From Gari tellinella (taxonomy: Eukaryota > Mollusca > Bivalvia > Cardiida > Psammobiidae): a stretch of 64,000 nt of DNA. Shown piece after piece: positions 21,717 through 32,084 of the stretch. Position 1 is the stretch's first letter. Each line of letters begins with the position of its first letter. The notes below the pieces were generated by a model. The model worked only from the letters and a program-made list of their open reading frames with translations. It was not told where the DNA came from and did not search any database. The stretch lies in contig OV277857.1 of assembly GCA_922989275.2 (NCBI GenBank), positions 3,534,001 to 3,598,000 on the forward strand. The letters are read 5' to 3'. The translations under genes were made by a program, and so were the position numbers.

Positions 21717-22164
21717 TTTGTGAAAATATTATTTTTATTTACCGATATATCATATCCTCCCTCAGTATATTTCTTGCAATATGGTTTTAAATTCATTGAA
21801 ACTTAACTTATTGTGTATTATAGAGATGTGTTTTATAGTATAGTCTCATTTTATTGTGCCATATTTGAGTAAAAGTCTTTATTCTATTATATAGTTTACC
21901 CAATTGTTACTTATTTCTAGCAAATCTGGAAATAGTGTGATCGCCCTGAGAATGCTTCTTTATGAGCAGTATAGGACCATCAACTGTTTTTGCTTCGAAG
22001 ACTGAAATGATATTCATTTATAGATTTTTTTACTTTTGATATCTTTCCTTGTCTTTTCTTTATTATACCTGTTATCTACCTTTATGTCAAGCTTGCTTGC
22101 AGTCTTGAAATACATACCAGTAAAAAGAACATTAAATAGAAAGACTAATTGATTGAATAAAGGA
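21717..22164. other. stretch without recognised feature
   Basis: AT-rich, nothing seen. Also empty: 17197-17430, 17750-18194, 18973-19238, 23711-24120, 27852-28028. Confidence 0.4.
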
Positions 22165-22566
22165 CATGGGTCAGCTTAAAGCGAAGGGAAAGTGAAAACA
22201 AGAACTCTTAAAGGAGCTTTTGTTTTAATTACAAATTGCTGCTGGCAGCCACCTGCCTTAATCACCTAGTTATAAACCCATTACCCCTTAGCCTGTCTCT
22301 AATTTTAAAGATATATGACCCCTTAAAACAGGCTGAAAGTAAAGCAGAATGCGCCTTAAGGCGCATTCTGCTTTACTTTCAGCCTGCTTTAAGCTATGAA
22401 TTATCTGCTAGGATATAGAAAATATTTCTTATGATTTTAATTATTTTTGACAGTATAAATTGGAACAGTTTTCTTAAGTAGGAAATTAATCAAAGGCGTG
22501 AAAATGTTTATTTATGGGATGATGGGTTAATACAGTTTAATGGTCGTAATAGAGAGGTTTTACTGT
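22165..22566 (+). mobile_element. G MITE carrying an A MITE
   Basis: A hairpin (GTCAGCTTAAAGCGAAGG, CTCTTAAAGGAGCTTT) and right end AATGGTCGTAATAGAGAGG, then TTTTACTGTA, enclose the A copy at 22273-22530. The left terminal repeat is missing. Confidence 0.65.
22273..22530 (-). mobile_element. A MITE
   Basis: TAAACCCATTACCCCTTAGC to GGGATGATGGGTTAA. Perfect hairpin with apex GCGCCTTAAGGCGC. Confidence 0.88.
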
Positions 22567-22633
22567 ATAACAACAGGAATTATGCTGTCAAATTTGTATT
22601 ATGTGACGATTGATTGAAGAAGCATAACTTTCT

Positions 22634-23141
22634 TTAACCCTGTACTCCATAGCAGGGCTGCCATTTCTCCGGATTTTTCCTTCCGGATTTCTCCCCAGTA
22701 CATAGTAGCTTAAAGCAGGCTGAAAGTAAAGCAGAATGTGCCCTAAGGCGCATTCTGCTTTACTTACAGCCTGCTTTAAGTAGTCGCATTTCAACAAAAC
22801 AAGAAAAAGGACAATGGGTAAAGGTACGATTCGTTAAATCGCACTTGAAAAATGCAAGTTTTGAAATCTTAGGATTTTTCATGCCAACTTATGGCAGCCC
22901 TGCCATAGCCTGTTTCTGATTTTGAAGAATGGTGAGCACTTAAAGCAGTTTAAAAGTAAAGCAGAATGCACCTCAAAGCACATTCTGCTTTACTTTAAAT
23001 CTGCTTTAATCTACAATCTACTGGAATATAGAAACTTTGTCTTATCATACAGATTCATGACTGTATAAATTGGAACTATTTACTTCATTGGATGAATAAA
23101 TATAAGGTGTTAAAATGTGTATCTATGGAGTAAATGGTTAA
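22634..23141 (-). mobile_element. A MITE split by J copy 2
   Basis: TTAACCCTGTACTCCATAG, J, then CCATAGCCTGTTTCTG to GGAGTAAATGGTTAA. The repeated CCATAG is the J target duplication. Confidence 0.88.
22653..22902 (+). mobile_element. J MITE copy 2
   Basis: CAGGGCTGCCATTTCTCCGG to ACTTATGGCAGCCCTG with duplication CCATAG inside an A MITE, which proves the exact boundaries. Confidence 0.93.
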
Positions 23142-23244
23142 AGTCAATTGACTTTAGCTTGAACTTCCTGTATTGTCCTGCATTAAGCTGCCACCTGTCC
23201 TAAAGCCTTATAATGTGTGTTCTGCTTCAATTGTTACATAATAC

Positions 23245-23467
23245 CAGGGCTGCCATTTCTCCGGATTTTTCCTAAATCTCCGGATTTTTTTTCAAGGACA
23301 TGGTAGCTTAAAGCAGGCTGAAAGTAAAGCAGAATGCGCCTTAAGTAGTCGCATGTCAACAAAACTAGAAATAGGCTATGGAGTAAAGGTATGATTCGTA
23401 AAATCGCAATTGGAAAATGCAAATTTGGATATCTTAGGATTTTTTATGTCAACTTATGGCAGCCCTG
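23245..23467 (+). mobile_element. J MITE copy 3, one hairpin arm missing
   Basis: Exact 6-bp duplication TAATAC. The right hairpin arm is absent: GCGCCTTAAGTAGTCGC joins the apex TTAA to the arm-end TTAA. Confidence 0.92.
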
Positions 23468-23490
23468 TAATACCTGTTACATAATACAAG

Positions 23491-23710
23491 TACAGTAAAA
23501 TCTCTCTATAACGACCATTAAATTGTGCTAATTATTAGGTGTTTCAGACAGGTTTTAGACAGGTGACATCTTAAAGCAAGGTGACAGTAAAACAGAAAGC
23601 TCCTATAGGAGCTTTCTGCTTCACTGTCACCTTGCTTTAAGATGTCACCTGTCCTTTATACCATCAATAAGCCTTTGGTTTTAGTGGTCATAATAGAAAG
23701 GTTTTACTGA
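23491..23710 (+). mobile_element. G MITE
   Basis: TACAGTAAAATCTCTCTATA to AATAGAAAGGTTTTACTGA. Long perfect hairpin AAGCAAGGTGACAGTAAAAC with apex AGCTCCTATAGGAGCT. Confidence 0.88.
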
Positions 23711-24120
23711 ATGTATTTTGAGTGTCCAAATTGTCAGCTCCTTCAGGCCTTGAGGGGATTTGACTTGTACGTTAGAATTGACACTTGGTATGTGTCAAAT
23801 TGGTCAACTATTTCATAAATTGATGTCAATTTTCCTGCTTTTTTCATTTTCAAGTTAAAAACATGAAAATAATTATTGATATTGACAATGATATTATACA
23901 GAAAAGGGTATAGGTGCTCAATTTTTATCGAAATAGTTATTAATTTACAATAATACGGGACTAGCACAACCATTTAGAAACAGGCTGTGTTGACTTGTAA
24001 TTTGTTAAAAGATACCTTCTTACGACCTATTATTACACACTATTTTGTTCTTAAATTTGTACAAACTTTAGGTTGGTAGCCTTAAGTATTACTTGGTGAT
24101 AGATATTGTTTATGTTACTA

Positions 24121-24334
24121 TTAACCCTTAGCCTGCCACTCACGACTATAGCTCCATATGCAAACAGCTTGGATCCGGATGAGACGCCGAGTAACTCGGC
24201 GTCTCATCCTGATCCAAGCTGTTTGACACTCAGACAACATTTTCAGCAATTTTGAGCAACTTTGAAGCACTTTGAAACTTGAAGCAGACGAGAAATATAG
24301 CAGACGACAATTTATTTGGCGGGCTAAGGGTTAA
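24121..24334 (-). mobile_element. B MITE copy 3 (214 bp)
   Basis: Full-length, opposite orientation to copies 1-2, near-identical sequence, TTAA at both ends. Confidence 0.9.
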
Positions 24335-24572
24335 AGGTGTTACTTCTATTAAGTGTGATCAGCTGTAATAAAACAACGTTTCAAACTGTTACTGTCTACA
24401 AAAAGCAGTGTTTTTTACTAGGAAACATTGTACTATTATATTGTTTGATGATGTTGGTGTTAATAGAATTGCAGTTCTCATGGTATGACTGTTTGACTTG
24501 TGATACTCTGGTATTCATAATAAAGTCTATGTTTATATTGACTGTGTTAGTCTTCAATACTCACCTGACCAG

Positions 24573-25070
24573 TGACCACCTCTCAACTGGAATAATAGTT
24601 GTCCACTTAAAGCGGATTGAAATTCACCACCTCTCAACTGGAATAATAGTTGTCCACTTAAAGCAGGTTGAAAACTCACCACCTTTCATCTGGAATAATA
24701 GTTGTCCACTTAAAGCAGGTTGAAAACTCACCACCTCTCGACTGGAATAATAGTTGTCCACTTAAAGCAGGTTGAAAACTCACCACCTCTCAACTGGAAT
24801 AATAGTTGTCCACTTAAAGCAGGTTGAAAACTCACCACCTCTCAACTGGAATAATAGTTGTCCACTTAAAGCAGGTTGAAAACTCACCACCTCTCGACTG
24901 GAATAATAGTTGTCCACTTAAAGCAGGTTGAAAACTCACCACCTCTCGACTGGAATAATCGTTGTCCACTTAAAGCAGGTTGAAAACTCACCACCTCTCG
25001 ACTGGAATAATAGTTGTCCACTTAAAGCAGGTTGAAAACTCACCTCCTCTCAACTGGAATAATTAATATC
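24573..25070 (+). repeat. 52-bp tandem array built from a half hairpin
   Basis: About nine and a half units of CACCACCTCTCGACTGGAAT, then AATAGTTGTCC and ACTTAAAGCAGGTTGAAAAC. The last part is the left arm of the A-type hairpin. Single units also occur near 25926 and 26276. Confidence 0.93.
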
Positions 25071-25075
25071 CCACT

Positions 25076-25308
25076 GACCCTTTACTAGCTTGTTTCTAGT
25101 TTTGAAAATAGGTAACCGCTTAAAGCGGGTTGAAAGTAAAGCAGAATGTGCCTTAAGGCACATTCTACCTTACTTTCAACCTGCTTTAAGCTACCATGTG
25201 CTCGGATATAGAAACTATTTCTTACAGTGCATATTCATGACTATAAATTGGAACTATTTTCTTCAGTGGAAGAATAATTAAAGGCGTTTTTATGGGGGAA
25301 TGGGTTAA
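25076..25308 (-). mobile_element. A MITE
   Basis: ACCCTTTACTAGCTTGTTTC to GGGGGAATGGGTTAA. Apex GTGCCTTAAGGCAC. Confidence 0.82.
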
Positions 25309-25430
25309 TAGAATTGCAGTTCTCATGGTATTACTGTTTGACTTGTGATATTCTGGTATTCATAATAAAGTCTATGTTTATATTGACTGTGTTAGTCTTC
25401 AGTACTCACCTGACTACCTCTCCGCTGGAA

Positions 25431-25846
25431 TACAGTGATCCCTCCCTACAACGGCCCTCACAACAACGACTCCCTCCTTACAACGACCCTTGCCCCAGTT
25501 CCCTAAACAGGACAATTATCTCCCAACAACGACTCCGTTCTTACAACAACCCTTGCCCCAGTTCCCTAAACAGGACAATTATGTCTTATGCTTTTACTGC
25601 TGTAGTATATTTTGCTTAAAAATACCACCTGCTATTTTTCTCAAAGTTACATAATGGACATTTTGATAGAAAAAGACTTAATGACGAGTCACAAATAGCT
25701 TGAATCCAGATCAGATGCCAGCGTCTGATCAGGATTCAAGCTGTTTGCTAGTGCAAACCAATTTCCCTCCCTATAAGGACTCCCTTCAAACAACATACAC
25801 ATTTGTTGTCTCTTATTGGGTGTTGTTGTAGAGAGGGAACGCTGTA
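25431..25846 (+). mobile_element. F MITE copy 2
   Basis: TACAGTGATCCCTCCCTACA to TTGTAGAGAGGGAACGCTGT and A, TA edges, with an internal ~70-bp duplication (CCCAGTTCCCTAAACAGGAC twice) and core GCTTGAATCCAGATCAGATG. Confidence 0.85.
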
Positions 25847-25854
25847 ATTAATAA

Positions 25855-26315
25855 TATCCCATATACCCTTTACTCTATAGCTTGTTTCTAGTTTTGACGA
25901 TAGGTGACCACTTAATGCAGGTTGAAAACTCACCACCTCTCGGTTGCAATAATGAATATCCCATATGCCCTTTTAGTCCATAGCTTGTTTCTTGTTTTGT
26001 AGATAGGTGACCACTTAACTCTTTGAACCCTAGTCCCGCATATAGGCGTGCTTTTCAAACAGTGTACATGTGAATAGTACACTTGTCCTATGCAAACAGG
26101 GAAGACCCTGATCAGAGGGCTCCGAAAGGAGCCCTCTGATCAGGGTCTTCACTGTTTGTCACAATGCCAAACATTGACAAAAACAACCCTTAAAAGTCAG
26201 AAATGGACTAGACTAAAATGGAAACTGGAATTGTCCATTTTAAAGTTTCAGGGAGGAAAGAGTTAAAGCAAGTTGAAAACTCACCACCTCAAGGCTTGAA
26301 TAATTAATATCCGAT
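25855..26315 (-). mobile_element. A-type fragments interrupted by an E MITE
   Basis: ACCCTTTACTCTATAGCTTG and TAGTCCATAGCTTGTTTCTT are two partial A left ends. The second runs to GACCAC and resumes at AGCAAGTTGAAAACTCACC after the E copy. Confidence 0.6.
26015..26266 (+). mobile_element. E MITE (252 bp)
   Basis: TTAACTCTTTGAACCCTAG to CAGGGAGGAAAGAGTTAA. Perfect hairpin GATCAGAGGGCTCC. Inserted at the TTAA of CACTTAAAGC. Confidence 0.9.
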
Positions 26316-26790
26316 TAACCCTTTACTCTGTAGCTTGTTTCTAGTTTTGAAGATATATGACTCATTAAAGGGGTTGAAAGTAAAGCAGAATGTGCCTTAA
26401 CCCATTACCTCATAAATACACCTTTCTACGCCTTTGATATATTCCTCCACTGAAGAAAATAGTTCCAACTTATACGGTCATGAATATGTATTATAAGAAA
26501 TATTTCTATATTCTAGTAGATGATAGCTTAAAGCAGGCTAAAAGTAAAGCAGAATGTGCCTTAAGGCGCATTCTGCTTTACTTTTAGCCTGCTTTAAGTG
26601 GTCACCTATTTTCAAAACTAGAATGAAGTTATGGGGTAATGGGTTAAGGCACATTCTGCTTTACTTTCAGCCTGCATTAAGCTAAAGCCACCTGCCAGAA
26701 TATAGAAACAAATATCTTATGATACAAATTCATGACTTAAAAGTTGAATTATTATCTTCAGTGGAAGAATAAATCAAAGGCGAGAATATG
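26315..26790 (-). mobile_element. A MITE with another A in its hairpin apex
   Basis: TTAACCCTTTACTCTGTAGC, left arm to AGAATGTGCC, inserted A at 26397-26647, then GGCACATTCTGC. The right end is eroded. Confidence 0.85.
26397..26647 (+). mobile_element. A MITE nested at an apex TTAA
   Basis: TTAACCCATTACCTCATAA to GGGGTAATGGGTTAA, full-length. The host hairpin resumes cleanly on both sides. Confidence 0.9.
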
Positions 26791-26877
26791 AACTTGGTCC
26801 GTATTTCAAATTTCAAACGCGGAATGTTTTAACTTTGAAGTTGATGATGTCATGGCAGTTAGAGGGGTTAACCCTTT

Positions 26878-27367
26878 ACCTGATAGTCTATTTCTATTAT
26901 TGAATATAGGTGACTTCTTAAAGCAGGTTGAAAGTAAAGCAGAATGCGCCTTAACCCTTTCCCTTATAGAAGCGACTTTTAGCGCATTCATTTTATTCAT
27001 CCGCCAAAGAAAATAGTTCCATTTTATACTGTCAAGAATATGTACCATAAGAAATATTTTCTATATCCTAGCAGATAGTAACTTAAAGCAGACTGAAAGT
27101 AAAGCAGAATGCGCCCTATGGCGCATTCTGCTTTACTTTCAGCCTGCTTTAATAGGTCACATATCTTAAATACTAGAAACAGGCTATGGGTTAATGGGTT
27201 AAGGCGCATTCTGCTTTACTTTCAGCCTGCTTTAAGCTATCATGTGCTAGTATATAAAACATATTCTCTATAAAAGATATTCATGACTGACTAAATTCGA
27301 ACTATTTTCTTCAGCGGAAGAATAAACTGAATGCGCTAAAAGGCGCTTCTATAGGGGAAAGGGTTAA
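26878..27367 (-). mobile_element. A MITE with another A in its hairpin apex
   Basis: TTAACCCTTTACCTGATAGT to GGGGAAAGGGTTAA. The arms AGAATGCGCC and GGCGCATTCT flank the insert at 26951-27202. Confidence 0.88.
26951..27202 (+). mobile_element. A MITE nested at an apex TTAA
   Basis: TTAACCCTTTCCCTTATAGA to GGTTAATGGGTTAA with its own hairpin GCGCCCTATGGCGC. Confidence 0.88.
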
Positions 27368-27506
27368 TTTGTGTCAAACACGTTAGAACCAATTGAGATG
27401 CAGAGTTGTCTCATCGGTTTGTCATCAAGATATGATCTGTTTCCATATGTTACAAATTTATAGATCACATGATATAAGTATGGGTATCCACTTCAAACCA
27501 CCCTTC

Positions 27507-27852
27507 TACAGTGCTTCCTCTCAACAACAACAACACCCAATGGAAGACAGAGATTCTGTGTGTTATTCGGAGGAAGTTGTAATAGGAAGGGAAATTTGCT
27601 AACATTTGCAAACAGCTTGAATCCAGATCAGACGCCACGTAACGCTGTTTGTCATATATAATTATGTCATTGTGTTTTTTCTGTCAAAACGACCAATATG
27701 TTACTTTGAGAAAAACAGCCGAGGACATTTTTTAAGTGGACAATATTGCAGCTGTTAAAGGTTTGACATAATTGTCTTGTTTGGGGAACATCAGCAAGCC
27801 ATGTTGAAAGGAAGAAGTCGTTGCTCAGAGGACGGTTGTTGGGAGGGATCGA
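27507..27852 (-). mobile_element. F MITE copy 3, degraded
   Basis: TACAGTGCTTCCTCTCAACA at the left. The core CAGCTTGAATCCAGATCAGA and the interior TTGTCTTGTTTGGGG match F. The right end is eroded. Confidence 0.65.
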
Positions 27853-28028
27853 CTGCTCATAAACTTATCATCATCATTCATCAGGTGTCTACTTTTATTT
27901 CTAAAGTTTAGAATTTTAAGCAATCGACTAAAAAGCATTTATATGAGTCTAAAAAAATTGGTGTTATGCAGCATCTGAACTTGATCCAAAAAGTTTGCAT
28001 CTGTTATTGTTATCTAGAGCTTGGCAGC

Positions 28029-28504
28029 TTAACTCTTGGATCCCTAGTCACGCATATAAATTATGCGTCATTTGCAAACAGTGAACCCGTGAGGAGTACA
28101 CTTGTCCTATGCAAACAGTTGACATAATAGGGCGTGTTCGATTATCAGTCCGGAATTGACAGGATTGACGGAATCGAAATCGAATGGTCCGGAATTCAAT
28201 TCCAGAACTGTTCTATCAGTTCTGTTCAAGGAGGTTGTGTGAGCAGCATTGTGACGTATAATCATGGTCCCCGGCACAATTTGCCAACGCTTCGACAGCA
28301 AAGTTATACTAAGCAGGGAACCAGACTATCATATAAGCAAGGGTTCAATTCCGTTTTTATTTGATTTACTAATTCCATGGAATCGTTCCAAACAGTTCTG
28401 GAACTGATAATCGAACACGCCCATATTGTAAAAAGTAAAAAATGGACTGTTCTAAATTGAAAACAAGAATTGTCCATTTGAGGTTTCAGGGAGGAAAGAG
28501 TTAA
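28029..28504 (+). mobile_element. E MITE split by L
   Basis: TTAACTCTTGGATCCCTAG to GGGAGGAAAGAGTTAA. L lies near the place where the E hairpin would stand. Confidence 0.78.
28130..28422. mobile_element. L: PIF/Harbinger-like MITE
   Basis: GGGCGTGTTCGATTATCAG and its inverse end, flanked by the 3-bp duplication ATA. GGG-starting ends with a 3-bp A/T duplication fit PIF/Harbinger. The interior is rich in GGAATTC-type palindromes. Confidence 0.75.
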
Positions 28505-28630
28505 GGATGCTATACACTACAATCCAAGGGAAACAATCCATTTGGCTAGTGTTTATATACTCCCTTGGTCTAGAATATTTACCTCCCACAACAAAATAAA
28601 CTAAAACTTACATTAAACATCGACTCCCTC

Positions 28631-28882
28631 CAGGGCTGCCATTTCTCCGGATTTTTCCTAAATGTTCGGATTCCTTTCTAGTACGTGATAGCTTAAAGCA
28701 GACTGAAAGTAAAGCAGAATGCGCCTTAAGGTGCATTCTGCTTTACTTCCAGTCTTCTTTAAGTAGGCATGTGTCAACAAAACTAGAACAGGTGATGGGG
28801 TAAAGGTACGATTCGTAAAATCGCACTTGAAAATGCAAATTTTGAAATCTTAGGAATTTCATGTCAACTGATGGCAGCCCTG
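28631..28882 (+). mobile_element. J MITE copy 4
   Basis: CAGGGCTGCCATTTCTCCGG to ACTGATGGCAGCCCTG with the exact duplication TCCCTC. Confidence 0.92.
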
Positions 28883-28988
28883 TCCCTCCTTATGATTTCC
28901 GCAGTTCCCCAAACAAGACAGTTAAATTATGTTGAACACTTTCACTGCTGCAATAATTGTTGTCTGTAGTTTTTTCTCAAAGTTAAAT

Positions 28989-29240
28989 TTAACACTTTAC
29001 CTGATAGCTCATTTCTTGAACTAAATAAAGATGACCTCTTTAAGCATGTTGAAAGTAAAGCAGAATGTGCATAAATGCACCTTCTGCTTTACTTTTAGCC
29101 TGCTTTAAGCTACCATCTGCTATAATGTAGAAAATATTTCCTGTAAGATATATTCGTGACTAATTGACTGGAACTATTTTCTTTATCAGAGGGAATAAAT
29201 CATATACGCTAAAAGGCACTTCTATGGGGGAAAGGGTTAA
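28989..29240 (-). mobile_element. A MITE nested in F copy 4
   Basis: TTAACACTTTACCTGATAGC to GGGGAAAGGGTTAA. Confidence 0.85.
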
Positions 29241-30059
29241 TATAAGTTGTCATTTTTACAGAAGAAATATACTGATGAGTGATAAACAGTTTGGATCTAG
29301 ATCAGACGCCGTGTTACGCATCGTCATATCTGGCTTTAAGCTGTTTGCAATTGTAGGCCAAGTGTTAACTTTCCCTCCCTATAATAACTCCCTCTGAACA
29401 ACACACATAATCTGTGTCGCCCATTGAGTCTCATTGTAGAGAGGGAGCACTGTATATTATCTAAGTGCCAAAGTTTCCATATTTTCATAGTGACGGGAAG
29501 AATGCTCATATCTGGCCAATCAAATGCTCAAGAACAATCTCAGACTCACCTATTAAAACACTTCAGTAGTGTAATGTGCAAACCGAGTGACCTACATGTA
29601 GCAACAGCATACCCTGTCAATGCAAAGCTCACGCCAAGAGTTGTTTGTTGTGCTATACAATATCCACTCATAGAATTATTTAGGAAGCCTCATTTGCATA
29701 GTTACCAACGTTCCATGCACCGTTAAAGTAGCATGAGGCTTGATGTCACCAATGGAATCAAACTGATTGAAACCTGAAAGAAATAGAAGACAAACCAGCT
29801 GTAAAAATTGCTGCCCATGACAGAAAAACCTCTCTCAATTAGGTAAATCAGTTTGTGTTAAAGGCAGATTGCTGCTTAAGGCAAATTGAAAGTAAAACAG
29901 AAAGCTCCTTTATGAGCTTTCTATTTTACATTCAACTTATTTTAAGCTGCCATTTGTCTCTCATGCAAACATTTTGCCTAAATTTAGGCACAGGGAGCCA
30001 GAACGTAGGTGGTGTTTATGGGTGCTTGTTTGTCGCCTGCAATGACCAAAAAATATAAA

Positions 30060-31720
30060 ACCCAGTATATGTATCATAGACATGGTAAAACCTAGTATAT
30101 GAGTATGTATCATAGACCAGGTAAACCCCAGTATATGAGTGTGTATCATACACCTGGTAAAACCCAGTATATGAGTGTGTATCATAGACCAGGTAAACCC
30201 CAGTATATGAGTGTGTATCATACACCTGGTAAAACCCAGTATATGAGTGTGAATCATAGACCAGGTAAACCCCAGTATATGAGTATATATCATAGACCAG
30301 GTAAACCCCAGTGTATGAGTATGTATCATAGACCAGGTAAACCCCAGTATATGAGTATATATCATAGACCAGGTAAACCCCAGTATATGAGTATATATCA
30401 TAGATCAGGTAAACCCCAGTGTATGAGTATGTATCATAGACCAGGTAAACCCCAGTATATGAGTATATATCATAGATCAGGTAAACCCCAGTGTATGAGT
30501 GTGTATCATAGACCAGGTAAACCCCAGTATATGAGTATATATCATAGACCAGGTAAACCCCAGTATATGAGTATATATCATAGACCAGGTAAACCCCAGT
30601 ATATGAGTGTGTATCATATACCTGGTAAACCCCAGTGTATGAGTATGTATCATAGACCAGGTAAACCCCAGTATATGAGTGTGTAGCGTACACCTGGTAA
30701 ACCCCAGTGTATGAGTATGTATCATACACCTGGTAAACCCCAGTTTATGAGTATACCAGGTAAACCCCAGTATATGAGTGTGTATCATACATCTGGTAAA
30801 CCCCAGTATATGAGTATATATCATAGACCAGGTAAACCCCAGTATATGAGTATATATCATAGACCAGGTAACCCCCAGTATATGAGTTTATATCATAGAT
30901 CAGGTAAACCCCAGTATATGAGTTTATATCATAGATCAGGTAAACCCCAGTGTATGAGTATGTATCATAGACAAATCAAAAATTAGTATATGAGTGTGTA
31001 TCATACACCTGGTAAAACCCAGTATATGAGTGTGTATCATAGACCAGGTAAACCCCAGTATATGAGTGTGTATCATAGATCAGGTAAACCTCAGTGTATG
31101 AGTATGTATCATAGACAAATCAAAACCCAGTATATGAGTATATATCATAGATCAGGTAAACCCCAGTATATGAGTATATATCATAGATCAGGTAATCCCC
31201 ATTGTATGAGTATGTATCATAGACAAATCAAAACCCAGTATATGAGTATATAAAAAAACTATATATCATAGATCAGGTAAACCCCAGTATAAGAGTATAT
31301 ATCATAGATCGGGTAATCCCCAGTGTATGAGTGTGTATCATAGACAAGGTAAAACCCAGTACATGAGTGTGTATCATAGACAAGGTAAAACCCAGTAAAT
31401 GAGTATGTATCATAGACAAGGTAAAACCCAGTATATGAGTATGTATCATAGACCAGGTAAAATCCAGTATATGAGTATGTATCATAGACCAGGTAAAACC
31501 CAGTATATGAGTATGTAGGCCTATCATAGACCAGGTAAAATCCAGTATATGAGTATGTTGGCCTATCATAGACAAGGTAAACCTCAGTGTATGAGTATGT
31601 ATCATAGACAAATCAAAACCCAGTATATGAGTGTGTATCATCGACCAGGCAAAACCCAGTAAATGAGTGTGTATCATAGACCAGGTAAAATCCAGTATAT
31701 GAGTATGTAGGCCTATCATA
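30060..31720. repeat. 36-bp minisatellite
   Basis: About 45 units with the consensus AGTATATGAGTGTGTATCAT then AGACCAGGTAAACCCC. Variants alternate (CATACACCTGG, CATAGATCAGG, CATAGACAAATC). Because 36 is a multiple of three, long stop-free frames appear on both strands (YHRPGKPQYMS and YTGVYLVYDTYS type). These are repeat translation, not genes. Later units gain GTAGGCCTATCATAG. The array is broken at 31727 by the LTR-type element. Confidence 0.97.
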
Positions 31721-31747
31721 GGCAAGTGTAACTTGGTGAAAAAGTTG

Positions 31748-31820
31748 TGACTCAACTGGGACTCGAACCCAGGACCTCTGGCTTACCATGCCAACGCTCT
31801 AACCACTGAGCTACCGAGTC
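31748..31820 (-). tRNA. tRNA-Thr(GGT)-like sequence inside the 3' LTR of copy 1
   Basis: A 73-nt cloverleaf can be drawn: acceptor GACTCGG with TTGAGTC (two G-U pairs), D arm GCTCAGTGGTTAGAGC, anticodon arm TTGGC-ATGGTAA-GCCAG (anticodon GGT), T arm CTGGGTTCGAGTCCCAG. Boxes A and B are intact. Eukaryotes normally use AGT rather than GGT, and it sits in an LTR with a second copy, so it is more likely a captured tRNA-like module than a working gene. Confidence 0.45.
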
Positions 31821-32011
31821 ACCCAGAAAAGCCACTCAACCGTTTCACCACAATCTCTACCCGGCTACACACACCCCTTCTACACAAGAATTCGTCCCGA
31901 ATACTTACTCTAAGAACGCTCCATGAGTTTCTTATTTTTACATATATTTCATTTAAACTACCCTTAGGGTTATTTACGTTGGGCGCCAAATGTAACTTGG
32001 TGAAAAAGTTG

Positions 32012-32084
32012 TGACTCAACTAGGACTCGAACCCAGGACCTCTGGCTTACCATGCCAACGCTCTAACCACTGAGCTACAGAGTC
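32012..32084 (-). tRNA. tRNA-Thr(GGT)-like sequence inside the 5' LTR of copy 1
   Basis: Same 73-nt sequence as 31748-31820 with only a few differences (GACTCTG acceptor start, CTAGG in the T arm). One difference breaks a T-stem pair. It is a repeat-borne tRNA-like module. Confidence 0.4.

Larger units (their letters stand above)
24461..25424 (+). repeat. ~113-bp direct duplication around the 52-bp array
   Basis: TAGAATTGCAGTTCTCATGG to TCTTCAATACTCACCTGAC at 24461-24570 recurs at 25309-25424 with few changes. One copy leads into the 52-bp array and the other into an F MITE. Confidence 0.8.
28612..29454 (+). mobile_element. F MITE copy 4 holding J copy 4 and an A MITE
   Basis: The F body (CATCGACTCCCTCC, CCCCAAACAAGACAGTTA, core CAGTTTGGATCTAGATCAGA) ends GAGAGGGAGCACTGTA. 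It is interrupted at 28631-28882 and 28989-29240. The exact left end is missing. Confidence 0.75.

Noticed and set aside
24573..31720. CRISPR array
   Set aside because: The 52-bp and 36-bp arrays have no unique spacers, there are no cas genes, and the window is eukaryotic.
30016..31755. Long frames on both strands encoding Tyr-rich or PGKPQYMS repeats
   Set aside because: They are translations of a 36-bp tandem repeat, whose length is a multiple of three, and they occur on both strands in several frames. No start context, splice site or non-repeat domain supports a gene.
31748..32084. Functional nuclear tRNA-Thr genes
   Set aside because: The GGT anticodon is not the normal eukaryotic choice, both copies lie in LTRs of one element, and the second has a broken T-stem pair. 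Listed only as tRNA-like.
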